Below, piece by piece: positions 33,050 to 42,600 of a stretch of DNA of 64,000 nt (positions within the stretch are counted from its first letter, which is position 1; each line of letters begins with the position of its first letter). The notes beneath the pieces are model-generated. The model did no database searches, was not told the origin of the DNA, and was given only the letters and a program-made list of their open reading frames with translations. Both the position numbers and the translations under genes were made by a program. The DNA comes from Oceanococcus sp. HetDA_MAG_MS8 (GTDB lineage Bacteria > Pseudomonadota > Gammaproteobacteria > Nevskiales > Oceanococcaceae). The stretch lies in NCBI GenBank assembly GCA_019192445.1, contig JAHCMK010000001.1:620001-684000 (forward strand), read 5' to 3'.

Positions 33050-34801
33050 CTATTCCACGAGTGGAATCACGCCGCCTGGTATATCCATCTCTGTGGACTT
33101 GCTTTGCAGGCGAGGATCGTAGGCGAACTCCACACTCAGGAAGGGCTGCAAGGGATCCGTAGTGTCCCATTGGTAGGCGGCATAGTCATGCCGTGTCTCC
33201 AAAAGACGCCGGTCAAAGCTCGCCACAATTTCACACTGCTCACCGGGCTCAAGATGACCCAAGCAACCGTCACTGAGGGTGATGGAATCTCTAGCCTGCA
33301 AGCTACGCCGGTTACTCAGCCGAATGCTCTGGCTGCCAGTATTGAGAACCGGTACAACCAGCGCGCCACCCGATGCCGGAAAACGATAAAAGTAGCCTTG
33401 TGGCAGCGTGAGACTAGAGCCGCGAATACGCACGCGTGCGACACCGTTGGTCTGCCGGTCTACGTAGTCGATACGCAGACCACGGTGTTGGTCGACGTAG
33501 CTCTGCCCAACTTCCAGCTCGCCACTGAATAAGCTCCCGCGCGTGGGTGTGCTGCTGTGACGAATGCCAAAGATATCTCCATCGGCATCGAAGGACTCTC
33601 CCTTTGCGATGTAGAGCTGAAGCTTGCCAGAGCTGGAGATGTGTTCGGTAGAACTTTGCCCGATGAGGTAGCCAAAATCGCTGGGGTTACGAAGGTAGTA
33701 AGCCAGTGACTGGCCGTTCAAGCTATTGCCTAATTTAATCTGCAAGCTTTCGCTGCCAAATCGCTGCCGATCGGGGTTCAGTAAGAACTCCTGCGTAGCA
33801 CCCGCTTGAGGGATGTTGATGCGCGTGATGTCACGCTCTGCCACCCAGCCCAAAGCATCGCGCTGGTGGACTGCCACGTCGCCATAGTTTGTCCCCATGA
33901 TGGTGTTCACCGTGTATTCGTCATAAGGACGGCCGCTAAGGTTGCACTGCTCATAGAGCCCGCGGTTTTGACTCAATGTGGCCGATGCAATGCCATCTGG
34001 CGCATCCACACAATCATCCGTACCTACATGCCCCAAGCCCAGGTTATGGCCCAACTCATGGGCGATGACTCCGCCGCTATCGCAACGTGAGGTGACCAAG
34101 GCAATGGGTATGGATCGCTGGCCGGCGCTATCTCTCACCACAATACCCTTGCCAATACTCGCCATACACGGGATGCGCGGGGCTTGGTTACTGTAATCCA
34201 GAGCAATCATCAATCCATCTACACCGTCGAAGGATGCGGAACCGGCGATAGCCTGCATGGTAAGTGTTACCACCTCGGTCCAGAGGGGATCTGAGAACTG
34301 TCCGAACTCTTGATTACTCGCTCCCAAGATGTTCGCCAGCGCGACTGGCAAGGTCACTTTATTCGCCACCTCAAAACGGTAATCCAACCGGCCTCTTGAG
34401 GCCTCCTGAAAGAAGCTACGGACTGACTTAGGCCGGTCCACACTGCCATTGAGAATGCTGTTCCAATCCGCCGCAGAGGTGCCGCGGACTAGGCTGGACA
34501 AAAAGCGTACCGGCACCACCATGTAGTTCATCTGCTGCTGCAGCGGATATTCCGGCTGATAGTTCACATCCTCGGCATCCTTGATGCCATCTCCATCAAC
34601 ATCGGAGGCTTTGGCGACCTGCCCGACGGGCAAAGACGGACGTTGGGCGTTAGGCGCCGGGTCTGGAGTCGGGTCAGGACCAAGCAGCGCTTGTGGGTTT
34701 CCTGCCGCTGGGTCGCTAGCAGCCGTGGGCGCATCATCGCCACCCTGGCACGCTACTAAACAACAACTCATAGTCAACATGCACAGCGGTATGAGCCGCA
34801 T
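33050..34801 (-). CDS. Secreted metzincin-type zinc metalloprotease lipoprotein
   Basis: The 583-residue protein has a lipoprotein signal (CCLVAC, lipidated Cys18). A Pro/Asp-rich linker and a short calcium-type segment DVDGDGIKDAED (68-79) follow. The zinc site HELGHNLGLGH (248-258) has the third His, and a Met-turn candidate TIMGTNYGD follows (300-308). FFQEASRGRLDY (130-141) resembles the strand before the catalytic domain of M6-like peptidases. C-terminal beta-rich regions may bind substrate. It is probably an outer-membrane-anchored, surface or periplasmic endopeptidase. SD GAGGAG lies 7 bp before the ATG. Peptidase family (M6 versus M11 or M43-like) is not certain. Confidence 0.82.
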   Translation of the reverse strand: MRLIPLCMLTMSCCLVACQGGDDAPTAASDPAAGNPQALLGPDPTPDPAPNAQRPSLPVGQVAKASDVDGDGIKDAEDVNYQPEYPLQQQMNYMVVPVRFLSSLVRGTSAADWNSILNGSVDRPKSVRSFFQEASRGRLDYRFEVANKVTLPVALANILGASNQEFGQFSDPLWTEVVTLTMQAIAGSASFDGVDGLMIALDYSNQAPRIPCMASIGKGIVVRDSAGQRSIPIALVTSRCDSGGVIAHELGHNLGLGHVGTDDCVDAPDGIASATLSQNRGLYEQCNLSGRPYDEYTVNTIMGTNYGDVAVHQRDALGWVAERDITRINIPQAGATQEFLLNPDRQRFGSESLQIKLGNSLNGQSLAYYLRNPSDFGYLIGQSSTEHISSSGKLQLYIAKGESFDADGDIFGIRHSSTPTRGSLFSGELEVGQSYVDQHRGLRIDYVDRQTNGVARVRIRGSSLTLPQGYFYRFPASGGALVVPVLNTGSQSIRLSNRRSLQARDSITLSDGCLGHLEPGEQCEIVASFDRRLLETRHDYAAYQWDTTDPLQPFLSVEFAYDPRLQSKSTEMDIPGGVIPLVE

Positions 34802-34808
34802 GCCTTTA

Positions 34809-34831
34809 CTCCTCGCCTCCCTGACGGAGGC
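34809..34831 (-). promoter_or_regulatory. Hairpin abutting the ribosome binding site of the metalloprotease
   Basis: On the minus strand GCCTCC-GTCAG-GGAGGC (34831-34815) is followed immediately by the Shine-Dalgarno GAGGAG (34814-34809). The hairpin could shape access to the ribosome binding site. It is only 6 bp long, so chance is possible. Confidence 0.3.
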
Positions 34832-35030
34832 CTCATTCTTGATGGGCCGGCCATTTGCAGCGCATCGACGAGTAGCTGGCGGCCGGATTCATCGAGTAGG
34901 GGCAAGGCCAATGCCACGCCGACTTGACCGCCGCAAGCTGGATGGCGGATCCACGTAGGTGGCGCTTTGAAGGGGCCTGGCGGTGCTACGCCATCTAGCC
35001 TTGGATGGATATGCCCGAAAGGGTTCGCCG

Positions 35031-35056
35031 ACAAAAAACCGACGCAGGCGTCGGTT
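35031..35056 (-). terminator. Rho-independent terminator (minus strand)
   Basis: Stem AACCGACG/CGTCGGTT with a 4-nt loop, followed on the minus strand by TTTTTT-G. It ends the transcript of the small Cys-rich protein gene at 35100-35492. The rest of the gap up to the metalloprotease start (34832-35030) shows no supported gene. Confidence 0.85.
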
Positions 35057-35099
35057 CTAAGGAGTCAGTGGGTGCTGGGAAGTCGCGCTGATTACCGCA

Positions 35100-35492
35100 C
35101 TAATCTGTGGCTCGGCGACCTCGACCCTGTCGGGGGACCAAAGCTTCCGCCCCAAAGAAGTCACCCTGAGCCAGAAGAATAGGGCTGCGCCTTTCGCCTT
35201 CTCGGCGGTCTGGGAGATGCTTGTAACGACAATGGCACTCGGCCTGATCACAACTCGGCAAAGGCAACACCGGCGCTTCGCGAGCTAAGTAATTGTGACC
35301 ACAAATGTCTTTGGCATCGGCGCAGCAGGTACTACCGCTGATGATTTTTACGCCAGCATAAGGGTTACTTTTGCGGCGGGTCGCCTGCGCTCTTTGCGAG
35401 CGTTGTGACTGAGCCTTTGGCGACAACACCCACACCTTCAAGAGTACCCAGATGACGGTGGCGCCAAGCAAACTGAGTAAGTACATATCCAT
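35100..35492 (-). CDS. Small membrane-anchored Cys-rich protein, unknown function
   Basis: From the ATG at 35492 the protein (130 residues) begins with one membrane helix (MDMYLLSLLGATVIWVLLKV) and a basic linker. A conserved-looking C-terminal domain follows: VKIISGSTCCADAKDICGH, AREAPVLPLPSCDQAECHC, then RYKHLPDRREGERRSP. The spaced Cys/His residues (CC, C, C, CHC, H) could bind metal. I believe similar Cys/DRR-motif proteins occur across proteobacteria, but I know no name or function. The frame is open to 35552. Monocistronic, with a terminator 44 bp downstream. Confidence 0.65.
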   Translation of the reverse strand: MDMYLLSLLGATVIWVLLKVWVLSPKAQSQRSQRAQATRRKSNPYAGVKIISGSTCCADAKDICGHNYLAREAPVLPLPSCDQAECHCRYKHLPDRREGERRSPILLAQGDFFGAEALVPRQGRGRRATD

Positions 35493-35591
35493 GGGGTCGT
35501 CTACCAAGATTCCTGTTCGCTCAGAGTTCAGCACCGATTGCGTCAAGAGCATGTCAACCCGGCTGGCCGCTTCGCACAGACCCTAATCCAA

Positions 35592-37517
35592 TCAATCTTC
35601 AGGCACGACGATGGAAAGCAGGCCGGCAGGAACGGCGTCAATGGAGTCACGGCAGGGTTGATTGAGCAGTTCCGCGCAGCTCAAAGCGGGCGGACGCGGC
35701 TGGGCGTCTGGCAGCATGCCAAGCACCAACTTGGAGTCATACGCTCCACCCTGCCAAACCGTATTGACCGCCGGCACAGGGTTAAACAGTCCGCCCCAAT
35801 CGCCGGTGAGCGCCATGGGTGCGTCTACAATCATCCTCAACGCGCTTCCACTGCGGATACGATGCGCAAAAGGGAAGACCTCCACACGCATCAATGTGGG
35901 TTCCCCCGGCACCAAGTCCTGTACTGTTGCCTGACTGTGGTCGTGGAAAGGTCGCGTCGGTGTTGAGCGGCTCGGGACTAAGGCACGCTTAGAAGCCCGT
36001 AACCAACCTCGGGATAAATACACTTCTTGACCGTCTGCGCGGACTTCACTCAGGGTGACTTGCACGTCCGTATCCACAGCGGTGGAGCTCAGCCACAGGT
36101 CTGCACTGGCGGAGCCCAACAACTGGAGATCATCCGCCAAAGGTGGACTTGTCCATACCAGCCGACCAGCTGCCGGTGCCGGCAACCTCCACAAGGCATC
36201 CAGCGCTGCCGTACTCCCTGGAAGAGGATTCGTAGAAGAGGACAGCAGAGGATAAAGGTAATCGCGACGACCAATTGGCTGCTCAGTAGCGTCCATGCTG
36301 AGCTCGCCAGAGGAGGTCAGGTACAAGGCCACAGGCTGCGGCTTCGGCAGAGTGCGATGTTCGGTAATCCATTGAGGCTGCAGATCGCTTCGACTCACCT
36401 CGTGCAAGATCTGCAGCCGCGGCGTGTTCTCCCATCCGTTGTGAACACCGCGCAGGTAATGCTCGAAAAAGTCGATGAGCATCTGCGAATGCAAAGGGTG
36501 GTCCCAACTGAGGTCATGGTTGCCATTACTCATCACGCTCCAGCTGCGCTTCGCATCCAGAACTTGTAACAGCCCTCCGGCTTCGAGCAGGCCCCCTAAG
36601 CGCGAACCGGTTTGCTCGTCTTGCCAGTAATTCACATTCAGCACCGGCACATCAATCTGAGCCAATGTGGCCTGTGGGCTGCGTTGGGCCCAGCCAAAGG
36701 AGCCATCAATATGGGGGCTGAGTAGACCGTCCAGAATAAAGGCCTCATAGCTAGCCGCATTCTGGATTGCATTGTTTAAGCACTCAGGATCACCTTGGAG
36801 TGCAACCGCCGGTACAGCTAGGCGACCAGGAGCTTGTTGTTGTAGCGTGAAAAGCGTAGAAAAAGCGCCGTTGGGGATACCTCCAGGACTTCCAACATCT
36901 CGGTATAAGTCCACAAAAACGTTCGATGGAGCAATAGCCCGCAGATGAGCGGGCTTTTGAGCCGCAACGAATAACTGCGTGATGCCCGGATAGGAGTAGC
37001 CCATCATCCCAATCTCACCATTAGACCATGCCTGCTTTGCAGCCCACTCCACAGCCTGAGCACCATCAATGGCCCACTGAGGGTCGAACAAAGAGAAGGC
37101 GCCGCTGGAGCAGCCGGTGCCACGAACTGAGACACCCAGCATGGTGTATCCCCTACGCATCAATGTGGCTTTGACCGCCGGTATGTTGCTGAAATAACCA
37201 CCGGTACCGGCATCGTAGCCATCGTATTGAATGAGCACAGGCCCAGGTGGAGCGGCATCTGCGCGTTCCATGTGGTAACGCAGTCGCACGCCATCCGCCA
37301 GGGAAATATATCCCTCTTCAATCTCACTCTCGCTGCCGTAATCCGGTACATCAACCCCGCTATGGGCTGCTGCGGCAACGTCAGTTGCACCGCCGCAGGC
37401 CTGGAGAAGCAGGGCGGCTAGCAGCAGCACAACCTGCCCTATGAGACCGGCGGGAGCGCAAGAGCAACGCCAGACTCCATGGTGATCAGTCCTGAACCAG
37501 CGATCTCCCCTCAACAT
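35592..37517 (-). CDS. CocE/NonD-family hydrolase lipoprotein (Xaa-Pro peptidase S15-like)
   Basis: The 641-residue protein has a long lipoprotein signal (LLLAALLLQAC, Cys41). An alpha/beta-hydrolase domain follows, with the nucleophile Ser175 in GMMGYSYPGITQ. Upstream DGVRLRYHMERAD and RGYTMLGVSVRGTGCSSGAF are typical of the S15/CocE group. The C-terminal beta-sandwich domain of the family is present (LLGSASADLWLSSTAVDTDVQ, LMRVEVFPFAHRIRSGSALRMIV). Members hydrolyse esters, amides or X-Pro peptides; the substrate here is unknown. Anchored at the cell surface or periplasm by its lipid. Confidence 0.85.
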   Translation of the reverse strand: MLRGDRWFRTDHHGVWRCSCAPAGLIGQVVLLLAALLLQACGGATDVAAAAHSGVDVPDYGSESEIEEGYISLADGVRLRYHMERADAAPPGPVLIQYDGYDAGTGGYFSNIPAVKATLMRRGYTMLGVSVRGTGCSSGAFSLFDPQWAIDGAQAVEWAAKQAWSNGEIGMMGYSYPGITQLFVAAQKPAHLRAIAPSNVFVDLYRDVGSPGGIPNGAFSTLFTLQQQAPGRLAVPAVALQGDPECLNNAIQNAASYEAFILDGLLSPHIDGSFGWAQRSPQATLAQIDVPVLNVNYWQDEQTGSRLGGLLEAGGLLQVLDAKRSWSVMSNGNHDLSWDHPLHSQMLIDFFEHYLRGVHNGWENTPRLQILHEVSRSDLQPQWITEHRTLPKPQPVALYLTSSGELSMDATEQPIGRRDYLYPLLSSSTNPLPGSTAALDALWRLPAPAAGRLVWTSPPLADDLQLLGSASADLWLSSTAVDTDVQVTLSEVRADGQEVYLSRGWLRASKRALVPSRSTPTRPFHDHSQATVQDLVPGEPTLMRVEVFPFAHRIRSGSALRMIVDAPMALTGDWGGLFNPVPAVNTVWQGGAYDSKLVLGMLPDAQPRPPALSCAELLNQPCRDSIDAVPAGLLSIVVPED

Positions 37518-37547
37518 TCAACCGACTCCCTAACTTAGGCTGTGCCC

Positions 37548-38507
37548 CTAGAGGATGTGTAGACGCTCAGCTTGATCCCCCATGGGCACTCGGCCCGATT
37601 GCATGGCCTGCAACATATGCTCGAACACCACCCCTGGCGCGCCGGCCTCGTTCTCAATGAAATAGCTGTGGCCCTTAGGCGGGTCATAACGCGTATTGAA
37701 ATTGTCACAGTCCACCGCAAAAACATTGGACGGCGTTTTGGCCAAACTCTCCGGCCCGGTATGCCCAAGCCGTCGAGAGGCCACCTTATTTTTGAGGTTA
37801 GACACTTTACTGGCGCGTAAGGCCAAGTCATCCGACGCAAAGTAGACCACAACGTTGCGACTCGCCTGACTAATGAGGCGTCCGTCTTGGTTCTCTTCTA
37901 ATGACTCATTGACGATGTCTGCTGCCATGAGGAAGGTGTTCCTGAACAACAAGGGCACACCATTGGCGAGGTCGTAGCGATTCCAACAGGCCAGCGTTTG
38001 CCTTAACACCCGATTCCCCATGGAATGGGCCAGAACGTTAATCCGCTTAGTACAGGGTTGATCCTCGGGCTGCGCATTGCGCCAGCGCATGAAGAACTCC
38101 AAGGCCCGCGCAAACGAAAAACCGCTCATATCCGCAGACTTTTGATCGTCCCAATAATCCTTGACGATTCCTGGGTCATCGTCACAAGGCCAAATCACAG
38201 GAATGACCTGCACGGTTTCGGGAGCGACAGCGTCGCAAAGCTGTTGTAGAGCCAAGGCCCGTGGAAAGATGGACGACTCTGGCAGGTTTGAAAAGCCGTG
38301 AATAAAAAACAGAACCTGTGCATAGGCACTGTTTTTCAATGCGCTAAGCCAAGCCTCTGAGCCCAACTCGGAGTACTCGTCTTGACCCATTCTTTGGCAA
38401 CAATAAATCGAATTAGACGGTGCGTTCTTGCGTAAGTCGAAGTGAAATGACCGCCCTTTGCGAGTCCGTATCGACCCCCTAGGCTCGCGATTAGTGACAA
38501 ACAGCAT
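37548..38507 (-). CDS. Alpha/beta hydrolase, DUF900-like
   Basis: The 319-residue protein shows the opening MLFVTNREPRG and VLFFIHGFSN with the oxyanion-type strand. The nucleophile elbow is VLAHSMGNRVLRQTL (Ser162). These are features of the DUF900 alpha/beta hydrolases. A late GHSYFIE segment may carry the catalytic His. No signal peptide is seen, so it is probably cytoplasmic. The start at 38507 is supported by AGGAGGGG just upstream; an ATG at 38525 is also in frame. Substrate unknown. Confidence 0.8.
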   Translation of the reverse strand: MLFVTNREPRGSIRTRKGRSFHFDLRKNAPSNSIYCCQRMGQDEYSELGSEAWLSALKNSAYAQVLFFIHGFSNLPESSIFPRALALQQLCDAVAPETVQVIPVIWPCDDDPGIVKDYWDDQKSADMSGFSFARALEFFMRWRNAQPEDQPCTKRINVLAHSMGNRVLRQTLACWNRYDLANGVPLLFRNTFLMAADIVNESLEENQDGRLISQASRNVVVYFASDDLALRASKVSNLKNKVASRRLGHTGPESLAKTPSNVFAVDCDNFNTRYDPPKGHSYFIENEAGAPGVVFEHMLQAMQSGRVPMGDQAERLHIL

Positions 38508-38663
38508 GGTCCCCTCCTGTTTCATCAGCCGTGCTTATTCAGCACCACTTCATACTGCGCTCAAGCGCCAGGCCACGCAAGTTGCCTAGAAAGGCAAGCA
38601 AGGGATAGGAAGCGACCTCCGATCGTGCGCTGGGGATATCAAGCCGCGCGAAGCCTCATTGGC

Positions 38664-39404
38664 TCAGCGATAGTAGCGGGTCCACTGCAATTGAACGCCA
38701 ATATCGGCAGAGTCTGCCGTGCCTACAGCAATTGTCAGCGTTTGGTCCTGATGGTAGGGCAAGCCCAAAAAGATGCTGAATCGATCATCGGTCGAAGCGA
38801 ACTCAGCACCTACAACGCGTTGCTCGCCCAAAGCCGTTGTGGCTCCCACAACCACTCCGGCATCAAAAAAGCCTTCGGCTCCGATAGAAGCACTGGCATA
38901 TAAATCGGCTGCTCGCCCCCATTCTAGGCCCGATGCCTGGTAACGCAGATTCACATTGCCAAAAACATCAACCTTGTTGTCGTCGTCCTCGCTCAAATAG
39001 GCCACATTGAGGTTGGTGCTGGCCCACAGCCCGGGAATAAAGACAACGGGAGCACCGAGTTTCAAGCCGCTACGCAGATTGATCACCTGGTCGCTCTCCT
39101 CCAATGTGTCCTCATCAGAGATCAGCAAACCACCAAGAGCCGCCCAAAAGGCTCCATCCTCATCCGCACTGAGATGGTGAAAGGTACTCTCCCCTTGCAG
39201 ACCCACGATGGCCTTATCGGTATCACGATCTGCAAGCGCCACCTCTCCACGCAATGCGGTGAGGGGCAGGGGGTGGTCCAACCCTGCACCCAGCGAAACC
39301 GGCAGTTTGGTGCGGAAAATACTGGCCTGCGCCGGTATACACACCACGCAGGCCAGAAGAACAAGCCACAAACGCTGGTCATCATTTCGATATCGAACCC
39401 ACAT
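38664..39404 (-). CDS. Predicted outer membrane beta-barrel protein
   Basis: The 246-residue protein has a signal peptide (LWLVLLACVVCIPAQAS). Alternating short strands with Asp/Gly turns follow, such as GLKLGAPVVFIPGLWASTNL, VFGNVNLRYQASGLEWG and DAGVVVGATTALGEQRVVGA. It ends QLQWTRYYR, aromatic-rich but not a terminal Phe. Length suits a barrel of 8-12 strands. It is vaguely YfaZ-like, like the gene at 20751, but I cannot assign a family. Confidence 0.6.
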   Translation of the reverse strand: MWVRYRNDDQRLWLVLLACVVCIPAQASIFRTKLPVSLGAGLDHPLPLTALRGEVALADRDTDKAIVGLQGESTFHHLSADEDGAFWAALGGLLISDEDTLEESDQVINLRSGLKLGAPVVFIPGLWASTNLNVAYLSEDDDNKVDVFGNVNLRYQASGLEWGRAADLYASASIGAEGFFDAGVVVGATTALGEQRVVGAEFASTDDRFSIFLGLPYHQDQTLTIAVGTADSADIGVQLQWTRYYR

Positions 39405-39633
39405 GAGCTAGCCCCGCATAAAAGAGCTCCATCATTAACCATCTGTGGGAATGAGAAAAGCCCCCGGTCGTCCCTGCAAACGCTGCGACCGTATGTCTCA
39501 GGCGAATAGCTAGTAAAGCTCTCCTGAGCAGCACAGCTTATCGGCGGCGCGGTTCCATGACCGATTGCAGCGCAAGCGATGACGACTCATTCGAATCGTG
39601 AACACGCCAGTAATCTCGAGCCACATCACGCAC

Positions 39634-39665
39634 AAAAAAGCCGGCGTTGAAGCGCCGGCTTTTCT
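39634..39665 (-). terminator. Rho-independent terminator, both orientations
   Basis: Perfect 9-bp stem AAGCCGGCG (39638-39646) / CGCCGGCTT (39653-39661), with an A-run before and TTTTC after. On the minus strand it ends the beta-helix/diheme gene, whose stop is 18 bp away. The remaining gap up to 39405 holds no supported gene. Confidence 0.9.
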
Positions 39666-39682
39666 CATTGCGGAATTGGGTG

Positions 39683-42600
39683 TTAATGCCCGGCGCCAAA
39701 CCCGGACAGTGGGAGAAGGTCTCCGAGGCCGCCTAAACCACCACCGCCAGTACAGGCATCTGCGTTGGGGTAGCTTTCATCCACCACATCATTAATCCAT
39801 CGAGTGACAAGCTCGAAAGCTTCCTCATGGACCACACTGCGTGCTAAAGGCGGCATACGCGCAGCCAATGTGTCCGCCTCCGGCCCCATGCGGTAGGGAA
39901 GAATGGACTCTGGTGCATCACCGGGTACGATATCGAACTCGCGCCCACCACGACCTTCAGTGCCACTTGCCGTAGGCCCTTTACAAATGCCGTAGGTGTC
40001 GTCCACCGGACGGAAGACATCTAAGTAAAAGCCCGTGTTCTGGGCCAGGCCACGGTTGTTATGGCAATGGGCACAGTTGATTTCCAAGTAGGCTCTAACC
40101 CGGGCTTCAATATCGGCATCAGAGTCGGCCGGGAAGCCGGAATCGCCAGGCTTATTGAACACTGGCACCCGTTCAGCACCAGCAGCGTATTGGGTCACGG
40201 GGTCCACAGCCAAGTTGCTGGGGCAGTTCCGTAAAAACCCATTCTGACACCACCAGGCCAACTGGTTGACCCCCGCCACCGGATGGCTGGCCTGCCCATT
40301 ATCGAAGGGTGACTCAGACTGGTAGGGACGGTTGAGATTACGCGGCTTAGGCCCAATCGGCGCTGTTCCAGTTTCGGCGTCATCGTTGGCATGGCAGCTC
40401 ATACACTGGTTGGCATTGGGGAACATGTAGGCATTGGTGGAGCCGCGATGGCGTACACCACTGTCTGCATCTTCGTAATCCCAGGACGCACTCGCAGTAC
40501 CCCCTTGCTGGGTGAGCTTGGCCACTTTACGACCGTTTTGCTCTTCCCAGATGTACTCCAGACCAGACCAATACACGCTGCCATCACGGTTTTGCCGTTT
40601 GATCAGCAGTCGTGTTTCCATGGCCGTTTCCGTACCCGCAGTCTCGTCCGGATAGGAGAAGGTTTTGGCCACGATGGTTCCCACAGGGAACAAGATGGTG
40701 GCATTGACGTTGTCCTGACCATCACGCCAAGTCGCCTGTTTGCCTGGCGGCAAATAGGCCACGCGATACTTCACCGAAAAATCCGTGAAGAGCTTGCTGT
40801 TCAGCACAAAGGGAATACCGTCCCCATTTGGCAGACTGGTTGGGTCTTCGGGGTCAGCGAAGAGGTTGTACTGCGCCAAATCCGGACAATTCACGGTGAA
40901 GGCCTCATGGTTGACCTCACCAGTTGCCAAGGCGGCATTGCAGAGTTTGTCGATGGTGGCCTGAGTCGGTGCTGGATCCAAATTACCCGACCGCTCAAAG
41001 GGCGGAATCACCACCGGAGGTAGCAAGGGTAGGTTGGAGCCGTACTGCTCTACGCATTGATGCGGGCTCATATCCAGGTCGGCCGCGAAGTTGGGCAAGC
41101 TTTGAACCTGATCAATCAACACATCCGGCCCCACATTGGGGAAAGCCAGCAATAACTCTAAGCCTTCCAGACCATTGAAGTTGGCATAGGTGAGACTGTC
41201 ATCGGAGAAAGTATTATTGGCATCGATGCAGGATGCCCACCATTTCGGTTTGATGCGCTCTCCGTTGTTATCGAACTTATAGGCGTTGTAGCGGCAATCC
41301 GGATTGGGGTACTGATTGCCTTGTATAGGCTTGCCATCCTCATCCTGAGGAATTGGCTGACCATCACCGTCAACAGGGTAGGGGCAGTCTTCATCGAGTT
41401 CGTCCAGATACCCGTCCCAAACGATGTGTCCGCCGCGATAACCGCCGAGTGCCGCAGCCACTTTAAGACCAACAATCATGGGGAAGGCAGAGGTCACCTG
41501 GCTGCCGCCGGTCGCCAGAATGGTAGCGAAATCTGGCTGGGGAAGGTCGTTACCATTGTCGCGGAAGGTATTGTTGAATACGTGCATACCTTCGGTATAC
41601 ATATCCAGTCGTTTGTCCCCAGGCTCACCCAAAACCACGTAGCTAGTGTGCACGATACCTGCTGTGCCGTGATTCTCGAAAATGTTGTCAAAAACATCGA
41701 TCTGGTCGTAGGCGAGAGTGATCATCCCAACCCCACGCGGCACGTTAGACACAATGCTGCCAGGCTCTGCGAAGTTGTAGGTGTTGTTGTTACGCGCATG
41801 GTTGCGGTACATCCGCGTCTTACTGCCATAGCGTGTGAGACCATCCAGGTCATAGACCAAGAAACCGCCAGTGTTGCACTCCGCCAAGTTGTCTACATAC
41901 TCACCGCCGCGCACGTTCTCAATCTCGAAGCCAAACACGTTAAACGCAGCGCGGCTGTTACGGATGATGGCGTTATCGGTCTGACCGACATAAATGCCCG
42001 CATCTGAGGCGCCAACCGACTCGGTAAACTCCACCAAAATATTGTTGGAGTTCACGGGATAAATACCGTACCGGCCCGAGGCCACACTCACGGTGTAATC
42101 CGGCGAGGTGGTGTCGGTTTCGGTGGGATTGGGGTTGGCAGGGTTGTGCCGTGCCGGGTCTGTACATGCCACATTCAACTTGTCTTTGAAGTTGCTTGCA
42201 GTCACGGTGTCTTCATCTGGCGTGTTACGGCCACTGGACCAAAAAGCCCGCACCCGTCGCAACGTGCCCCAATTCACGCCTTGAAGCTTAAAGGCATCGC
42301 CGGGGCTGTCGAGTACCGTTAGGTCCTCAACCGTGACTCCGCGAACATTCGTCGCCAAGAAGCCTTCTTGTGAACTGCTGTTTTTAAAGGAGAGGACGGT
42401 CTCATCCATCCCTTGACCTTTAACCAAGATGTCTTCGGTAGAAGATAGCTGCAGTCCGGACTCCAACTCGAAATAGCCCGCGCTGAATTCGATGACATCT
42501 CCAGGCCTGGCGTCGATGGCCGCCAGCACCATTTCGGTGGTGGCATTTGGCCCAGGCTCGATGAAGAAGGTCCGACCGGGCGAGTTATCGCCAGATTGTG

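Noticed and set aside
34774-35034. 86-codon minus-strand frame overlapping the metalloprotease start
   Set aside because: It begins beside a terminator and reads through the metalloprotease leader; there is no domain or ribosome binding site.
39683-39760. Glycine-rich C-terminus of the beta-helix/diheme protein as a GlyGly-CTERM tail for the rhombosortase
   Set aside because: The tail has GGGGLGGLG but lacks the following hydrophobic helix and basic end required for that signal.
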